Source: Neokomagataea anthophila (GTDB lineage Bacteria > Pseudomonadota > Alphaproteobacteria > Acetobacterales > Acetobacteraceae). From it: 64,000 bases of DNA. Below are positions 25,526 to 34,253 of the stretch, piece after piece. The notes under the pieces were generated by a model. The model worked only from the letters and a program-made list of their open reading frames with translations. It was not told the origin of the DNA and ran no database searches. Position 1 is the first letter of the stretch. Every line of letters starts with the position of its first letter. Position numbers and translations under genes: made by a program. The stretch covers positions 87,837 through 151,836 of the forward strand of contig NZ_JAGRQH010000005.1 in assembly GCF_018122595.1 (NCBI RefSeq), given 5' to 3'.

Positions 25526-28105
25526 TTAGAAGGTCGCGTTAATACGGCCGTAGTAATATCCACCAAACATGGGGATTTGTGCTGAGTCTTGATCGTAGAC
25601 TGTTGCACCGAGCGTATTAACGTATCCAGGTACTTTGCGTGGTCGGATATTGAAGAGGTTATTGCCGCCGACTGCAACGTGCCAATGATCGTTAAAGCGA
25701 TACCCAACTTCAAGATCAGTCAGCCAGCGTGGCGTATTCTTGAATTGATAGAAGCAAGAGTTGGAATACTGAAGAGCTTTACCATCTTTGGGGCAGGATG
25801 CCGCAGATGGCGTCCAGTCTTCATAGGTCAACATGCCGGTTGTTTGGCCATAGCGGGTTTGGCGTAGATTGACGTCCCAGTTTTTATAGGTCCAGTACGC
25901 GTTCAAGATCAGTTTGCTACGTGGATATTCAGTGGTAAGGGCTGCAATGTTTTGTTCAGTGAGCAGCGCACTCCCGGTAGAACCAATAGCATTATGGTGC
26001 AACCGAGTACGGTTCAAGTCCAATGCCGCTGTAACCGCAAGATTACCGTATTTGTGCAGGTGGAAGAGGTAATCAGTTTTAATATCTAAGCCTTGTGTAC
26101 GTGTGCTGGCACCGTTGGCGAAGTAAGACGCTGAAACGTTTGAGTAATCAGAGGGGCTAAGGTCGCTGGGTAGAGACAGGCCCATTTGTTGGATTGCAGC
26201 AATGGCTGGAAGGCCATTGGTGGTGCCGCCTTGGACAATACGGTCACGAATATTGATTTGATAGACGTCTGTTTCAATATGCCAGCCTGTTACCGGCTCT
26301 ACAACGACACCACCGCTGGCGCTTACAGAGCGTTCAGGCTTCAGAGGGGATGCACCAAGAGAGCGGGCAGCTGCAGAGTTGACCGGGAGGATACCGCCAG
26401 CACCAGTGGGAGAAACGTTGAGTGCGCTGAAGTTTTGTTCAGCTAGTGTCGGTGCGCGGAAACCATTGCTGATGGTGCCACGTATGCCAATACGTTTAGT
26501 GAAGTCGTAACGGGTTGAAACTTTACCGATTTCGTTGTTGCCGACGTCCGTGTAATGTTCAAATCGGCCGGCAAAGTCTACTTCCCATTTTGGGGTGAAG
26601 TGGAAGTCTCCATCCATGTACCCTGCCCAAATATTGCGCCACCATTTCCCTGCATCTTGTGGCGTTAGGCCTGCGTAGCCTGCGGTGCCGCCTGAGTAAT
26701 AGGAAGCTGGATTGCCTGCAGTAATTTGATAACCATCGAGGCGGTGCTGTGCACCAAAGGCCCAAGTAACGGGAACGGCATTAAAGAGGCTGAAATGACG
26801 GCGGAAGTCGAGAGTATTGGTCCACTGAGACATGCTGTAACCTTCAGCAAGTGCATCTGTGGGGGTGTAGCCAGTTGCTAGGTAGAGTGCTTGGTTGGCG
26901 GTATTTTTGTTGCCGATACGGTCGATATCTTCACCATAGACAGTGCTAAGATCCCAATCAAAACCGTAGACTTGGCCTTTCAGCCCGAGAATTGTACCGA
27001 AATCATTTTCTTCATTGGTTTCAATCGGAGAGAAGCCGTAAGGGTGGACTTCTGGAGCCTTGTTGGGCGTACGATAGTTCTCGAACGCTTCGGCGTGGCG
27101 GTGAGCGTAGCTGACTTGTCCGTAGAAATCGATATTCTCGTTGATGCTACGGCCAAAATTGATGAAGAGGTTTTCACGCGTCTCTTCTGGGGTGCTCATG
27201 ATTTTGTTGCTAGTGGCTGGAGGCTGATATCCGCCAGCAGGTGCCGTGTACAAGACTGATGCTACGCCGGGAGGTGTGTAGCCTACGAGGCGGTGGTCAA
27301 AAACATTTTTCGTGATGAAGTGATCAGAGTGTGTGAGCTGAGCGCCGATATGAACATAGCCATTATCGCCCCATTTGAAGCCACCATCGCCGTTGACCTG
27401 ATACTGCCAGCCGTCTCCATTATAGGCATTTGCACCACTTTGTGCAGAGATATTGAAGCCGTGGCTTTGCTTCTTGGTAATGATATTCACAACACCAGCA
27501 ATTGCGTCGGAGCCATACATGGCAGCCGCGCCGTCCTCTAAGACTTCAATATGATCGACCATATTGGCAGGGATCATACTGAGATCGACAGGAGTGGCAC
27601 CAAATTCTGGTCCTGCATCTTGGTAGATATTCGCAGTGGTATGGCGGCGTTTACCATCGACTAGAACCAGAACTTGGTTTGGGTTTAAGCCGCGCATACG
27701 AATGGAGGATGTTAGGGCACCGCTATCTGCGCCCATGTTGGAAACGTTGATCTGTGCATAAGTGTGTGTGATGGCGTCAGCCAAATTTACGGCACCTGAG
27801 CGGCGCAATGTTGCATTTGAAATAACGCTGATTGGAGCGATGCTCTGTCGTGCGTGGCGGTTTGTTGCGTGGGTGCCTGTTACGACGACAGATTCGTCTT
27901 CTGAATGTGGTTCAATGTGGTGATGGCGAGCCGCAGGCAAAGTGTGTAAGGGCGCTGCTGTTGGGGCAACGTTATTTGTAGAACTGCCTGTGGGGTGATG
28001 TGCTTTATGAGTATGCGTTGTGGCTGCCAGTGCATTGGATGCCTGAAGGCTCCATGCTGTTGAGGCCAGAATGGTTGCTAATAAAAGGTTTTGACGCCGT
28101 TTCAT
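25526..28105 (-). CDS. TonB-dependent receptor
   Basis: Outer-membrane active transporter of about 859 residues. ATG 28105 has GGGA 8 bases upstream and begins a signal peptide (MKRRQNLLLATILASTAWSL, cleavage near ALA-A). A His-rich linker is followed by the plug domain: a TonB-box-like ESVVVTGT, then APISVIS, IRMRGLNPNQVLVLVDGKRR, IEVLEDGAAAMYGSDAIAGVVNIITKK. The barrel ends with the expected terminal Phe (RINATF). The plug resembles that of receptors of the CirA/BtuB type, but the substrate cannot be told. No periplasmic or ABC partner is adjacent. A strong terminator follows. Confidence 0.93.
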   Translation of the reverse strand: MKRRQNLLLATILASTAWSLQASNALAATTHTHKAHHPTGSSTNNVAPTAAPLHTLPAARHHHIEPHSEDESVVVTGTHATNRHARQSIAPISVISNATLRRSGAVNLADAITHTYAQINVSNMGADSGALTSSIRMRGLNPNQVLVLVDGKRRHTTANIYQDAGPEFGATPVDLSMIPANMVDHIEVLEDGAAAMYGSDAIAGVVNIITKKQSHGFNISAQSGANAYNGDGWQYQVNGDGGFKWGDNGYVHIGAQLTHSDHFITKNVFDHRLVGYTPPGVASVLYTAPAGGYQPPATSNKIMSTPEETRENLFINFGRSINENIDFYGQVSYAHRHAEAFENYRTPNKAPEVHPYGFSPIETNEENDFGTILGLKGQVYGFDWDLSTVYGEDIDRIGNKNTANQALYLATGYTPTDALAEGYSMSQWTNTLDFRRHFSLFNAVPVTWAFGAQHRLDGYQITAGNPASYYSGGTAGYAGLTPQDAGKWWRNIWAGYMDGDFHFTPKWEVDFAGRFEHYTDVGNNEIGKVSTRYDFTKRIGIRGTISNGFRAPTLAEQNFSALNVSPTGAGGILPVNSAAARSLGASPLKPERSVSASGGVVVEPVTGWHIETDVYQINIRDRIVQGGTTNGLPAIAAIQQMGLSLPSDLSPSDYSNVSASYFANGASTRTQGLDIKTDYLFHLHKYGNLAVTAALDLNRTRLHHNAIGSTGSALLTEQNIAALTTEYPRSKLILNAYWTYKNWDVNLRQTRYGQTTGMLTYEDWTPSAASCPKDGKALQYSNSCFYQFKNTPRWLTDLEVGYRFNDHWHVAVGGNNLFNIRPRKVPGYVNTLGATVYDQDSAQIPMFGGYYYGRINATF

Positions 28106-28241
28106 GATGGTCCCTGTCCCAATGGAGAGTGGGTTAAGAGCATCATTAAACGGCTTTGTGATCAATTATGTTTCTTAACCGTTATATTAATAAACGAATT
28201 TTGTTGCGATTAAGACACGGTTTTTGAAGTGAAATGTCTTT

Positions 28242-28279
28242 TGTCAGGAGGTTGTCGGTAATGAAATATCCTCCTGACA
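28242..28279. terminator. Hairpin downstream of the PLP enzyme gene
   Basis: A 10-bp perfect stem (TGTCAGGAGG at 28242-28251 with CCTCCTGACA at 28270-28279) with an 18-base loop lies 10 bases after the PLP gene stop. There is no good T-run, so termination is only possible; it could also stabilise the mRNA 3' end. Confidence 0.4.
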
Positions 28280-28288
28280 GAAAGTGCT

Positions 28289-29785
28289 TTAAGCCGCAGG
28301 TTTGAAGCGTGCTGTGCTGCGGTCTACATCATAGAAACTGGCGGTTTCATGGGGGTTAGAGGCGAGTTCTATGACGGATTTTAGAATATAATCCACCTTT
28401 TCATCGCTCATGAGGACGCTCAGATTTAGGCGTACCCATCCTGGTTTTTGAATTTCTTCGCCATTCATGATTGCAGACCGTATCGTTTCGGATTCCGATT
28501 CGTTGATGTCGAGAAGGCGGTGAGCGTATGGTCCCGCACACGCGCAGCCACCGCGCGCTTGAATGCCGTATTTATCGGACAGCATGCGTGTGAAGAGTTG
28601 TTGGTGAATACTGCCGCCATTTTTGATGTCGTGAATTCGAAATGAAAAAATGGGTAATGCGTTGGCTTGTGTATTCCCGAGAATTTCAATCGCAGGATGA
28701 TTGGCCCAGGCGGAGAGTGCTTTTTGACGAAGTATCGCTTGCCGTTCCGCAAGATACGCTGCGCCAATAGCATCCTTAGCGACAAAAGCGAGTGCTGCAC
28801 GGATATCACCGAGAACGTTTGGTGTACCGCCTTCTTCGCGGGCCACGAGGTTCTCACTGTAATCGTGCCCCCATGGTGAGACGAAGCGCACGGTACCACC
28901 GCCGGGAGCTGATGGTGTTTTGCGGGTAAAAGCAGCATTGCGTGCGATGAGCAGGCCAGATGCGCCTGGGCCACCTAAAAATTTGTGGCATGAAATGACG
29001 ACGGCATCTTTTTCTTCTGGGGTGCCTGCTTTCATGTCGATGGGCAGGTAAGGGCCTGCGCCAGCATAATCCCAAATGGCTAATGCGTTGTGGCGTTTGA
29101 GCAGGCGTGTCACGGCGTCTGTGTCGGTGATGATACCTGTGACATTTGAAGCTGCGGAAAATGACCCAATTTTTACGCGCGTATTGTTGGGGTCTGCATC
29201 GGTAATTTTTTGAAGTTCGCCTTCAAGGATGGTGAGATCAGGTCCGCCATTTTTAGCCTCTGGAATCTCGATCAGTTCTGCACCGCTCTCTCTCCAAGGC
29301 AAGATATTGGAGTGATGCTCATAGGGACCAATCAGCACCACGGGGCGCGTGCCATTTGCACAGTGTTCTGGGATATTTGCGAGGTGCACCAGACGGTTGA
29401 GGCCGGAGGTTGCGCCTGCGCCGGAAAAGATGGTGCTAAACTGGTCTTGAGGGGCAGAGCATAGTTCAGCGATGGTGCGCCGTGATTCGTTTCGGAGGCG
29501 CGTCATGCTGCTGCCGCAATAGGACGCTTCGGTATGACTATTGGCGTAGAAAGGGAGTACATGCTCCATGATGAAATGCTCAATCGGCGCAAGTGCTCGT
29601 CCAGATGCGACGTAATCAGCATATAATAGCGGAATTGTTCCGAAATGGGTTTGAATTAAAGTGCCATCTCCAATGACGGTATTGGCAAGCCCTTCATGAC
29701 CTTGTGCTCGGAGGGCGGCTGCAAAGGCTCGAAACGCGTTCACGCTGTCTGTCGGAGCGATTGATGGGGTGTTGTGAGAGGTCAT
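28289..29785 (-). CDS. Aminotransferase class V-fold PLP-dependent enzyme (cysteine-desulfurase-like)
   Basis: A 498-residue enzyme of the SufS/CsdB fold. The PLP lysine is in VISCHKFLGGPGASGL. The C-terminal CACAGPYAHRLLDI places a Cys-Ala-Cys at the position of the desulfurase active-site loop. The N-terminal region YADYVASGRALAPIEHF and YANSHTEASYCGSSMTRLR mark a distinct subfamily of unknown substrate, larger than NifS or SufS. A role in cleaving a sulfur or selenium amino acid is inferred from the fold only. It is divergent from an Lrp regulator and an amino-acid permease, which suggests an amino-acid catabolic unit. Confidence 0.85.
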   Translation of the reverse strand: MTSHNTPSIAPTDSVNAFRAFAAALRAQGHEGLANTVIGDGTLIQTHFGTIPLLYADYVASGRALAPIEHFIMEHVLPFYANSHTEASYCGSSMTRLRNESRRTIAELCSAPQDQFSTIFSGAGATSGLNRLVHLANIPEHCANGTRPVVLIGPYEHHSNILPWRESGAELIEIPEAKNGGPDLTILEGELQKITDADPNNTRVKIGSFSAASNVTGIITDTDAVTRLLKRHNALAIWDYAGAGPYLPIDMKAGTPEEKDAVVISCHKFLGGPGASGLLIARNAAFTRKTPSAPGGGTVRFVSPWGHDYSENLVAREEGGTPNVLGDIRAALAFVAKDAIGAAYLAERQAILRQKALSAWANHPAIEILGNTQANALPIFSFRIHDIKNGGSIHQQLFTRMLSDKYGIQARGGCACAGPYAHRLLDINESESETIRSAIMNGEEIQKPGWVRLNLSVLMSDEKVDYILKSVIELASNPHETASFYDVDRSTARFKPAA

Positions 29786-29848
29786 GATGATGTGTCATTT
29801 TCTTTGCTTGGTGGGGCGTTGAAGAAGGAATATCGTGAAATAAGTAAA

Positions 29849-29864
29849 AAAAAATGCATTTTTT
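29849..29864. promoter_or_regulatory. 16-bp palindrome, possible Lrp operator
   Basis: AAAAAATGCATTTTTT is perfectly palindromic and lies between the divergent PLP enzyme gene and the Lrp regulator, 40 bases before the latter. A/T-rich dyads of this type suit Lrp/AsnC proteins, which often repress their own promoter and control a divergent gene. Confidence 0.5.
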
Positions 29865-29903
29865 ATAGGTTAAAAAGTCTATTTTGTTGTCAAATGAGGA
29901 TAT

Positions 29904-30365
29904 ATGGAACGAAAATTAGATCATATTGATCGCGAAATTGTAAAAATCCTTCAGAAGCAAGGGACACCGTCTCAGCGGGAACTCGCGGAGAAGGTAGGCT
30001 TGTCACAAAATGCTTGTTGGCGGCGTTTGCATGCCCTGCGTGATCAAGGGGTGATCTGCCAAGATACTGTGAGGCTAAACGCTAAGGCTTTGGGTTTGGA
30101 ATTGACGGTTTTTGTCTTGGTACGAACACGTCATCATGCACGGGAATGGTTTGAATCGTTCCGAAATGTGGTGATGGGCATTCCAAACATTGTTGATTTT
30201 TTTAGAATAGCGGGTGAATATGACTATCTCATGAAGGTTGTCGCGCGGGATATGAACGATTTTGACCGTGTGTACCAACAGATCATCGGACGTGTCGAAC
30301 TGGATGCGATTACGTCATATATGACGATGGAAACTTTGGCGGATAACCGCGACCTTCCCGTTTGA
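29904..30365 (+). CDS. Lrp/AsnC family transcriptional regulator
   Basis: A 153-residue regulator. The N-terminal helix-turn-helix is seen in LDHIDREIVKILQKQGTPSQRELAEKVGLSQNACWRRL, and the C-terminal RAM/AsnC ligand domain in FVLVRTRHHAREWFESF, with IAGEYDYLMKVVARDMNDFDRVY. It binds DNA as a dimer or octamer and senses an amino acid. Its position between the divergent PLP enzyme gene and a coding-strand permease predicts that it controls both. Ribosome site GAGGA is only 3 bases from the ATG. Confidence 0.92.
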   Translation: MERKLDHIDREIVKILQKQGTPSQRELAEKVGLSQNACWRRLHALRDQGVICQDTVRLNAKALGLELTVFVLVRTRHHAREWFESFRNVVMGIPNIVDFFRIAGEYDYLMKVVARDMNDFDRVYQQIIGRVELDAITSYMTMETLADNRDLPV

Positions 30366-30379
30366 AATAAGGATTTTTC

Positions 30380-31684
30380 ATGCAGCAGGCCGGCAAACTC
30401 GCCCAAAGCCTCCATACACGCCATGTCGTCATGATTGCGCTCGGTGGCGTGATTGGGGCAGGTTTCTTTATTGGATCATCCGCAGCGCTCTCTTTGGCGG
30501 GGCCAATGGTCTTGCTGTCTTATATTTTGTGCGGCCTGTTTGTCTTTGTGACGAATTTGATGATGCGTGATTTGGCCTATGCTGTGCCTGGGCGACATTC
30601 TTTTTTGGGGCAGATTCAGCAAGCCATTGGTCCTCGCATGGCTTTTGTGGCTGGGTGGACGTATTTGATCACATGGATCATCGTTCTGGCCGTTGAAGCG
30701 ATTGCGATTACGAATATGCTGGCGCCTTATGTACCTATTCCTTATGTCGTTTTGGAATTGGGTATTATCGGGTTGATGACGGCGGTAAACCTGCTCTCTG
30801 TAAAGGGGTATGGAGAGTTTGAGTATTGGTTCGCCACGGTTAAAGTTGTCGCTTTAATAGCATTTATAGGGATTGGCGCATGGTTGGTTATGACGCACCC
30901 GGCAGTCAATATTCAGCATAATCTTCAAAATCATGGTGGTTTTTTGCCTCATGGGCCAGTTGCCCTTTTGGCCGTTTTGCCAACGATTTTGTTTTCAATG
31001 GGTGGCAGTGAAATTGCGACGATTGCTGCTGTTGAAACGAAAGATGCTAAGGCCAATATCACGCGTGCGGCACGTACTATTCCGTTGCGGATTGGCGTGT
31101 TTTATTTGCTGACCATTGGGCTGATTTTGTGTTTGGTGCCTTGGAGTGATGTTGTTTCTGGGCAGTCACCCTTCTTGCTGGTTTTGAACCACTATCATAT
31201 TCCTTTTGCAGCTCCGGTCTTATTTGTTGTTATTTTGACGGCTGCAATTTCTTCGCTGAATTCTGGTATTTACGCAACTTCCCGGGTTTTATTTGAAATG
31301 GCTAAAGGGGGAGGGGCACCTTCTGTTTTCTTAGCAGTTGACCCGAAAACACAGTTGCCACGGCGTGCATTATTGACCTGTGTTGGTATTTCGGTGGCTA
31401 TCGCGCTCACGGCTATTCTGTCTCCAGATAAGGTGTTTGCACTGTTGGTGAGCCTCACCGGGGGCTTTATGCTGGTGTATAATGCCATTATCATTTTGGC
31501 ACGATTGAAGGTGGTCCCAACAGGTCGGTGGATTTGTTATTTTGGGCTGGGCGTTATTGGTTGCGTATTGCTGGCTATGGTGATGCAGGCTGAGACGCGC
31601 TCGCAAATTGAGATGGCAGGTTCTGCTTTGTTGCTGATTGTGATTGCTGATCGTGTGCGTTCGCGCGTTCGGTCGCTGTCGTAG
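30380..31684 (+). CDS. APC-family amino-acid permease
   Basis: A 434-residue inner-membrane transporter with about 12 helices. The consensus of the amino acid/polyamine family is clear: HVVMIALGGVIGAGFFIGSSAAL in helix 1 and helix 2, then a GRHSFLGQIQQAIGPRMAFVAGWTYLITWI stretch. It is shorter than E. coli GabP or AnsP but resembles that branch, which imports neutral or aromatic amino acids by proton symport. The ATG is 15 bases after lrp, so it is cotranscribed with the regulator. The substrate is inferred to be the ligand of that regulator and the substrate of the PLP enzyme. Confidence 0.9.
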   Translation: MQQAGKLAQSLHTRHVVMIALGGVIGAGFFIGSSAALSLAGPMVLLSYILCGLFVFVTNLMMRDLAYAVPGRHSFLGQIQQAIGPRMAFVAGWTYLITWIIVLAVEAIAITNMLAPYVPIPYVVLELGIIGLMTAVNLLSVKGYGEFEYWFATVKVVALIAFIGIGAWLVMTHPAVNIQHNLQNHGGFLPHGPVALLAVLPTILFSMGGSEIATIAAVETKDAKANITRAARTIPLRIGVFYLLTIGLILCLVPWSDVVSGQSPFLLVLNHYHIPFAAPVLFVVILTAAISSLNSGIYATSRVLFEMAKGGGAPSVFLAVDPKTQLPRRALLTCVGISVAIALTAILSPDKVFALLVSLTGGFMLVYNAIIILARLKVVPTGRWICYFGLGVIGCVLLAMVMQAETRSQIEMAGSALLLIVIADRVRSRVRSLS

Positions 31685-31775
31685 CGATCAAAAAGCACTT
31701 TATTTCTCTTTTCTATGGTGAGTTTGCCCTGAAGCGCTTGTCGGATTCGGGGTAAATTTGCCATAGGGTTAAAGT

Positions 31776-32816
31776 ATGGAAGCCTTCCCGCGTCGTTCTT
31801 TTCGCGCAGAGAGTAAGCCGCACATGCAGAGTGCGGCTTTGCCTGTTTTGTCACCTTTGCAGGTGCAGGATCTGTTTGCCGCTCGGCTGGAAGAGATTTG
31901 TACAAGTTTTGAAGCTTGGCACTATCCATTGCTTGTTGGGGGAAAGCTCGGCACTGCCGTGCCCGGTGATGAGCGTGATGCTCTGCAATTATCCTTGACG
32001 GACGCATCGTTTGGTACGGCGATATCGGTTGATATTCGATCGGTTGCCTTTGAGGCCAGCGGTGCTGTCGCGGGGGATGAGGTGCGCGTGAGTGGTTTTT
32101 TGCGCGCGCGCGGGCAGCGAGGGCAAGCTGTTTTACGCTTTGAGGCTATTGCGATAGAACGCTGTGATCCTGCGCGTGAGTTGGCTGTTCAGGCGGATAA
32201 GAAGATACTGGATGTCTTACGGCGTCTGCCAGCAACGCGGGGTGCGTACCCTGAGCTGGAAGCGTTTTCTATGCTGGTTATTTATCCAGAAAGTGAACGC
32301 GATGGTGCGCTGGCTCAGTTCCGTAATGCTTTAGGCGGAGGGTTATACGCAGATTGTTCACGCTTTGTCGGATTGGATCATGAAGCGCCGCACCGTTTAT
32401 TGGCGGCGATTGAAACATGTCGCGAAACAGTACTCGTACTGATCGCTGGAGGTAGAGGTTTTCCGACCGTTTGGTTTGATGATGCGTTGTTATTAGAGGC
32501 TTTGTCTCGTGTGGGCGCGTACCGCGTATTGGCTCTAGAAGATCACCATGGTCATGCATTGGCAGCCCGCATTGTTGATCAAAGTGTGACGAGCGCGGAA
32601 GAAGCCGCACGCCATATACGCGCCAAGAATGGTCGGTTGTGGCATGCACAAGAAGAAGAGCGGGCGCAAATGGAAGAGATCACAGCCCTGCGGGAAAGTG
32701 TTGAAGGGCTGTCTTTAGTAAAGCCTGCACTGTCAGTACAGGCACGTCTTGGTATCGCGTGTTTTATTTTTTTGGCAGGTATTGTTTTCGCGCTTGTTAT
32801 CTCATCATTTAAGTAA
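31776..32816 (+). CDS. XseA-like protein with C-terminal membrane anchor
   Basis: A 346-residue protein that resembles the large subunit of exodeoxyribonuclease VII. Residues 25-150 look like the OB-fold N-domain (QDLFAARLEEICTSFEAWHY, then a VRVSGFLRARGQRGQAVLRFE strand). Residues 160-290 follow the ExoVII core: VLIAGGRGFPTVWFDDALLLEALSRVG corresponds to the RGGGS loop, and ARIVDQSVTSAEEAARHI to the 'ADxRAPTPSAAAE' helix. The RGGGS arginine is replaced by Ala and the GHETD motif is degenerate, so nuclease activity is doubtful. The coiled coil and coding end are replaced by one membrane helix (ARLGIACFIFLAGIVFALVISSF). It is 12 bases into the convergent glycosyltransferase gene at its 3' end. 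The family assignment is by motif order only. Confidence 0.6.
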   Translation: MEAFPRRSFRAESKPHMQSAALPVLSPLQVQDLFAARLEEICTSFEAWHYPLLVGGKLGTAVPGDERDALQLSLTDASFGTAISVDIRSVAFEASGAVAGDEVRVSGFLRARGQRGQAVLRFEAIAIERCDPARELAVQADKKILDVLRRLPATRGAYPELEAFSMLVIYPESERDGALAQFRNALGGGLYADCSRFVGLDHEAPHRLLAAIETCRETVLVLIAGGRGFPTVWFDDALLLEALSRVGAYRVLALEDHHGHALAARIVDQSVTSAEEAARHIRAKNGRLWHAQEEERAQMEEITALRESVEGLSLVKPALSVQARLGIACFIFLAGIVFALVISSFK

Positions 32817-33611
32817 ATTTTTTTCTTCCTCTGTCGGGCGTATTCGTCGAATGGAGAAAGTGTCGAAGGTTACTACATCATCTTCGAAGGCTTTTTGAGG
32901 TTCGGTTAGGGCATTAATTGTAGCGTTTAAAGTCTGTGCATGGCGTAGAGGTGTTAAGTCTTCAATATCTTGATGGCTGTAGTGCTGTGCAAGATGTTGC
33001 GGCATGTCTGGATCCGCAAGCCATGGGTAATGCAATATTCTAGGAGCGGCGGGCCCTTTTCGGGGGGCTAAAACAGCTATGTGCTCGGTCCCGTCCCAAA
33101 AGGGCGAGGAGGTGAGGGGATGGTGAGAAGGGCGTGCAAAAATCCGGCCGGCATGGTGGTCGATAAAATCATCTGGAGCGCGATGGGAAAACGCGCTGAT
33201 GGAAAGCTGTGCTGGTGTTTGAGATATGCTGGGGCCGAAGGTTTTCCAGTAAAGACCAATGCCGTGCTCATCGGTGCAATCTGCGAGGAAGGCGTCGAGA
33301 GGTTCATTCAGATCAAGGAATTCATCTTGGTCTAAAATGAGGAGCCAATGGTCTGATGGAGTGTGGTTGTGGGCTGTGTCGATAAGAACTATGCGGCGCT
33401 CTTCTGGGGGTAAGCTAGTGGTATCTGGGCGCTCGATAATCTCATACTCAATTTTGGTGTTTAGGGACTGGGCTAACGGCACTGTATGATCTGTTGATCC
33501 TGCATCAATAATGAGGATGCGCTCAAAGCCCTGCATGATATGCCACGCAACCCACTCTGTAAGGGTGGATGCGGCATTGTGGCAGAGAAGTGCACAGGTA
33601 GCCTTTGTCAT
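32805..33611 (-). CDS. Glycosyltransferase family 2-like protein
   Basis: A 268-residue GT-A fold enzyme. The N-terminus (ATCALLCHNAASTLTEWVAWHIMQGFERILIIDAGSTDHT) matches the Glyco_tranf_2_4 group; the acidic metal motif is seen as ILDQDEFLDL. It has no signal peptide or membrane helix. Such proteins transfer a sugar to a lipid, protein or glycan; the donor is unknown. It lies 2 bases downstream of a lipoprotein gene on the same strand, which suggests that both serve an envelope glycan. Its end overlaps the XseA-like gene by 12 bases. Confidence 0.8.
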   Translation of the reverse strand: MTKATCALLCHNAASTLTEWVAWHIMQGFERILIIDAGSTDHTVPLAQSLNTKIEYEIIERPDTTSLPPEERRIVLIDTAHNHTPSDHWLLILDQDEFLDLNEPLDAFLADCTDEHGIGLYWKTFGPSISQTPAQLSISAFSHRAPDDFIDHHAGRIFARPSHHPLTSSPFWDGTEHIAVLAPRKGPAAPRILHYPWLADPDMPQHLAQHYSHQDIEDLTPLRHAQTLNATINALTEPQKAFEDDVVTFDTFSIRRIRPTEEEKNLLK

Positions 33612-33613
33612 GT

Positions 33614-34069
33614 TTAACGTAGCTCCACGCGAATAACCGGTGTTTGTATCGTTGGGTCGGTTAACGTGTGCAGTTCTATTTGCAGAGGTTGTGCGCCAGC
33701 TTTCGCGATATGCTGGGCAACCGTGCCAAGCGTGTCCTGTGTTAGGCGTTTCAGGAGAGCCTGTTGTGCTGCGAGTGTTGGTTGTGGCGGGGCAAGAGCC
33801 TGCACGATGAACAGAACATTGTTTTTATGTTGCAGTGCAACATGGGCCGCATGCTCTACGATGGGGCCATACTCAGCTTCAGCTGTACCATCTGAGATGG
33901 ATAAAAAGGGTGCAGGGGGGTTTTTTGCTGCTGGTGCGGGAGGTTCGTATGGAACCGGTGGCTTTCCGGCCTGCGAGTCGAAAGTACGCTGATCAATTAA
34001 CTGACAACCACCAAGAGCTGCTGTGGTAAACAGTACAAAAATGGTCAGGTAAAAAAAGCGCGATTTCAT
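33614..34069 (-). CDS. Putative lipoprotein
   Basis: A 151-residue exported lipoprotein. The signal peptide MKSRFFYLTIFVLFTTAALG ends in a lipobox ALGGC, so Cys21 is predicted to be lipidated. The mature part has a Pro-rich linker (PPVPYEPPAPAAKNPPAP) and then a small alpha/beta domain with YGPIVEHAAHVALQHKNNVLFIVQ and QIELHTLTDP. I do not recognise the family. It is the first gene of a two-gene unit with the glycosyltransferase (2 bases apart) and diverges from gap, with 184 bases between. Confidence 0.75.
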   Translation of the reverse strand: MKSRFFYLTIFVLFTTAALGGCQLIDQRTFDSQAGKPPVPYEPPAPAAKNPPAPFLSISDGTAEAEYGPIVEHAAHVALQHKNNVLFIVQALAPPQPTLAAQQALLKRLTQDTLGTVAQHIAKAGAQPLQIELHTLTDPTIQTPVIRVELR

Positions 34070-34253
34070 GCGGCCTCTAAGAGAATATGGAATTATAGAT
34101 ACGGCAATTTCTGATTGTATCAGGTTACAGGAACCAGCTGTTAGGACAAGATGGAAGTCGTGTTATGTCGAAAAACTGTCATGACCCCCTGTTGCTTCCA
34201 GCCAGTGGTGCTATGGATATTGCCGGTTCTTACGACATGCGGAGCACGCAGCC

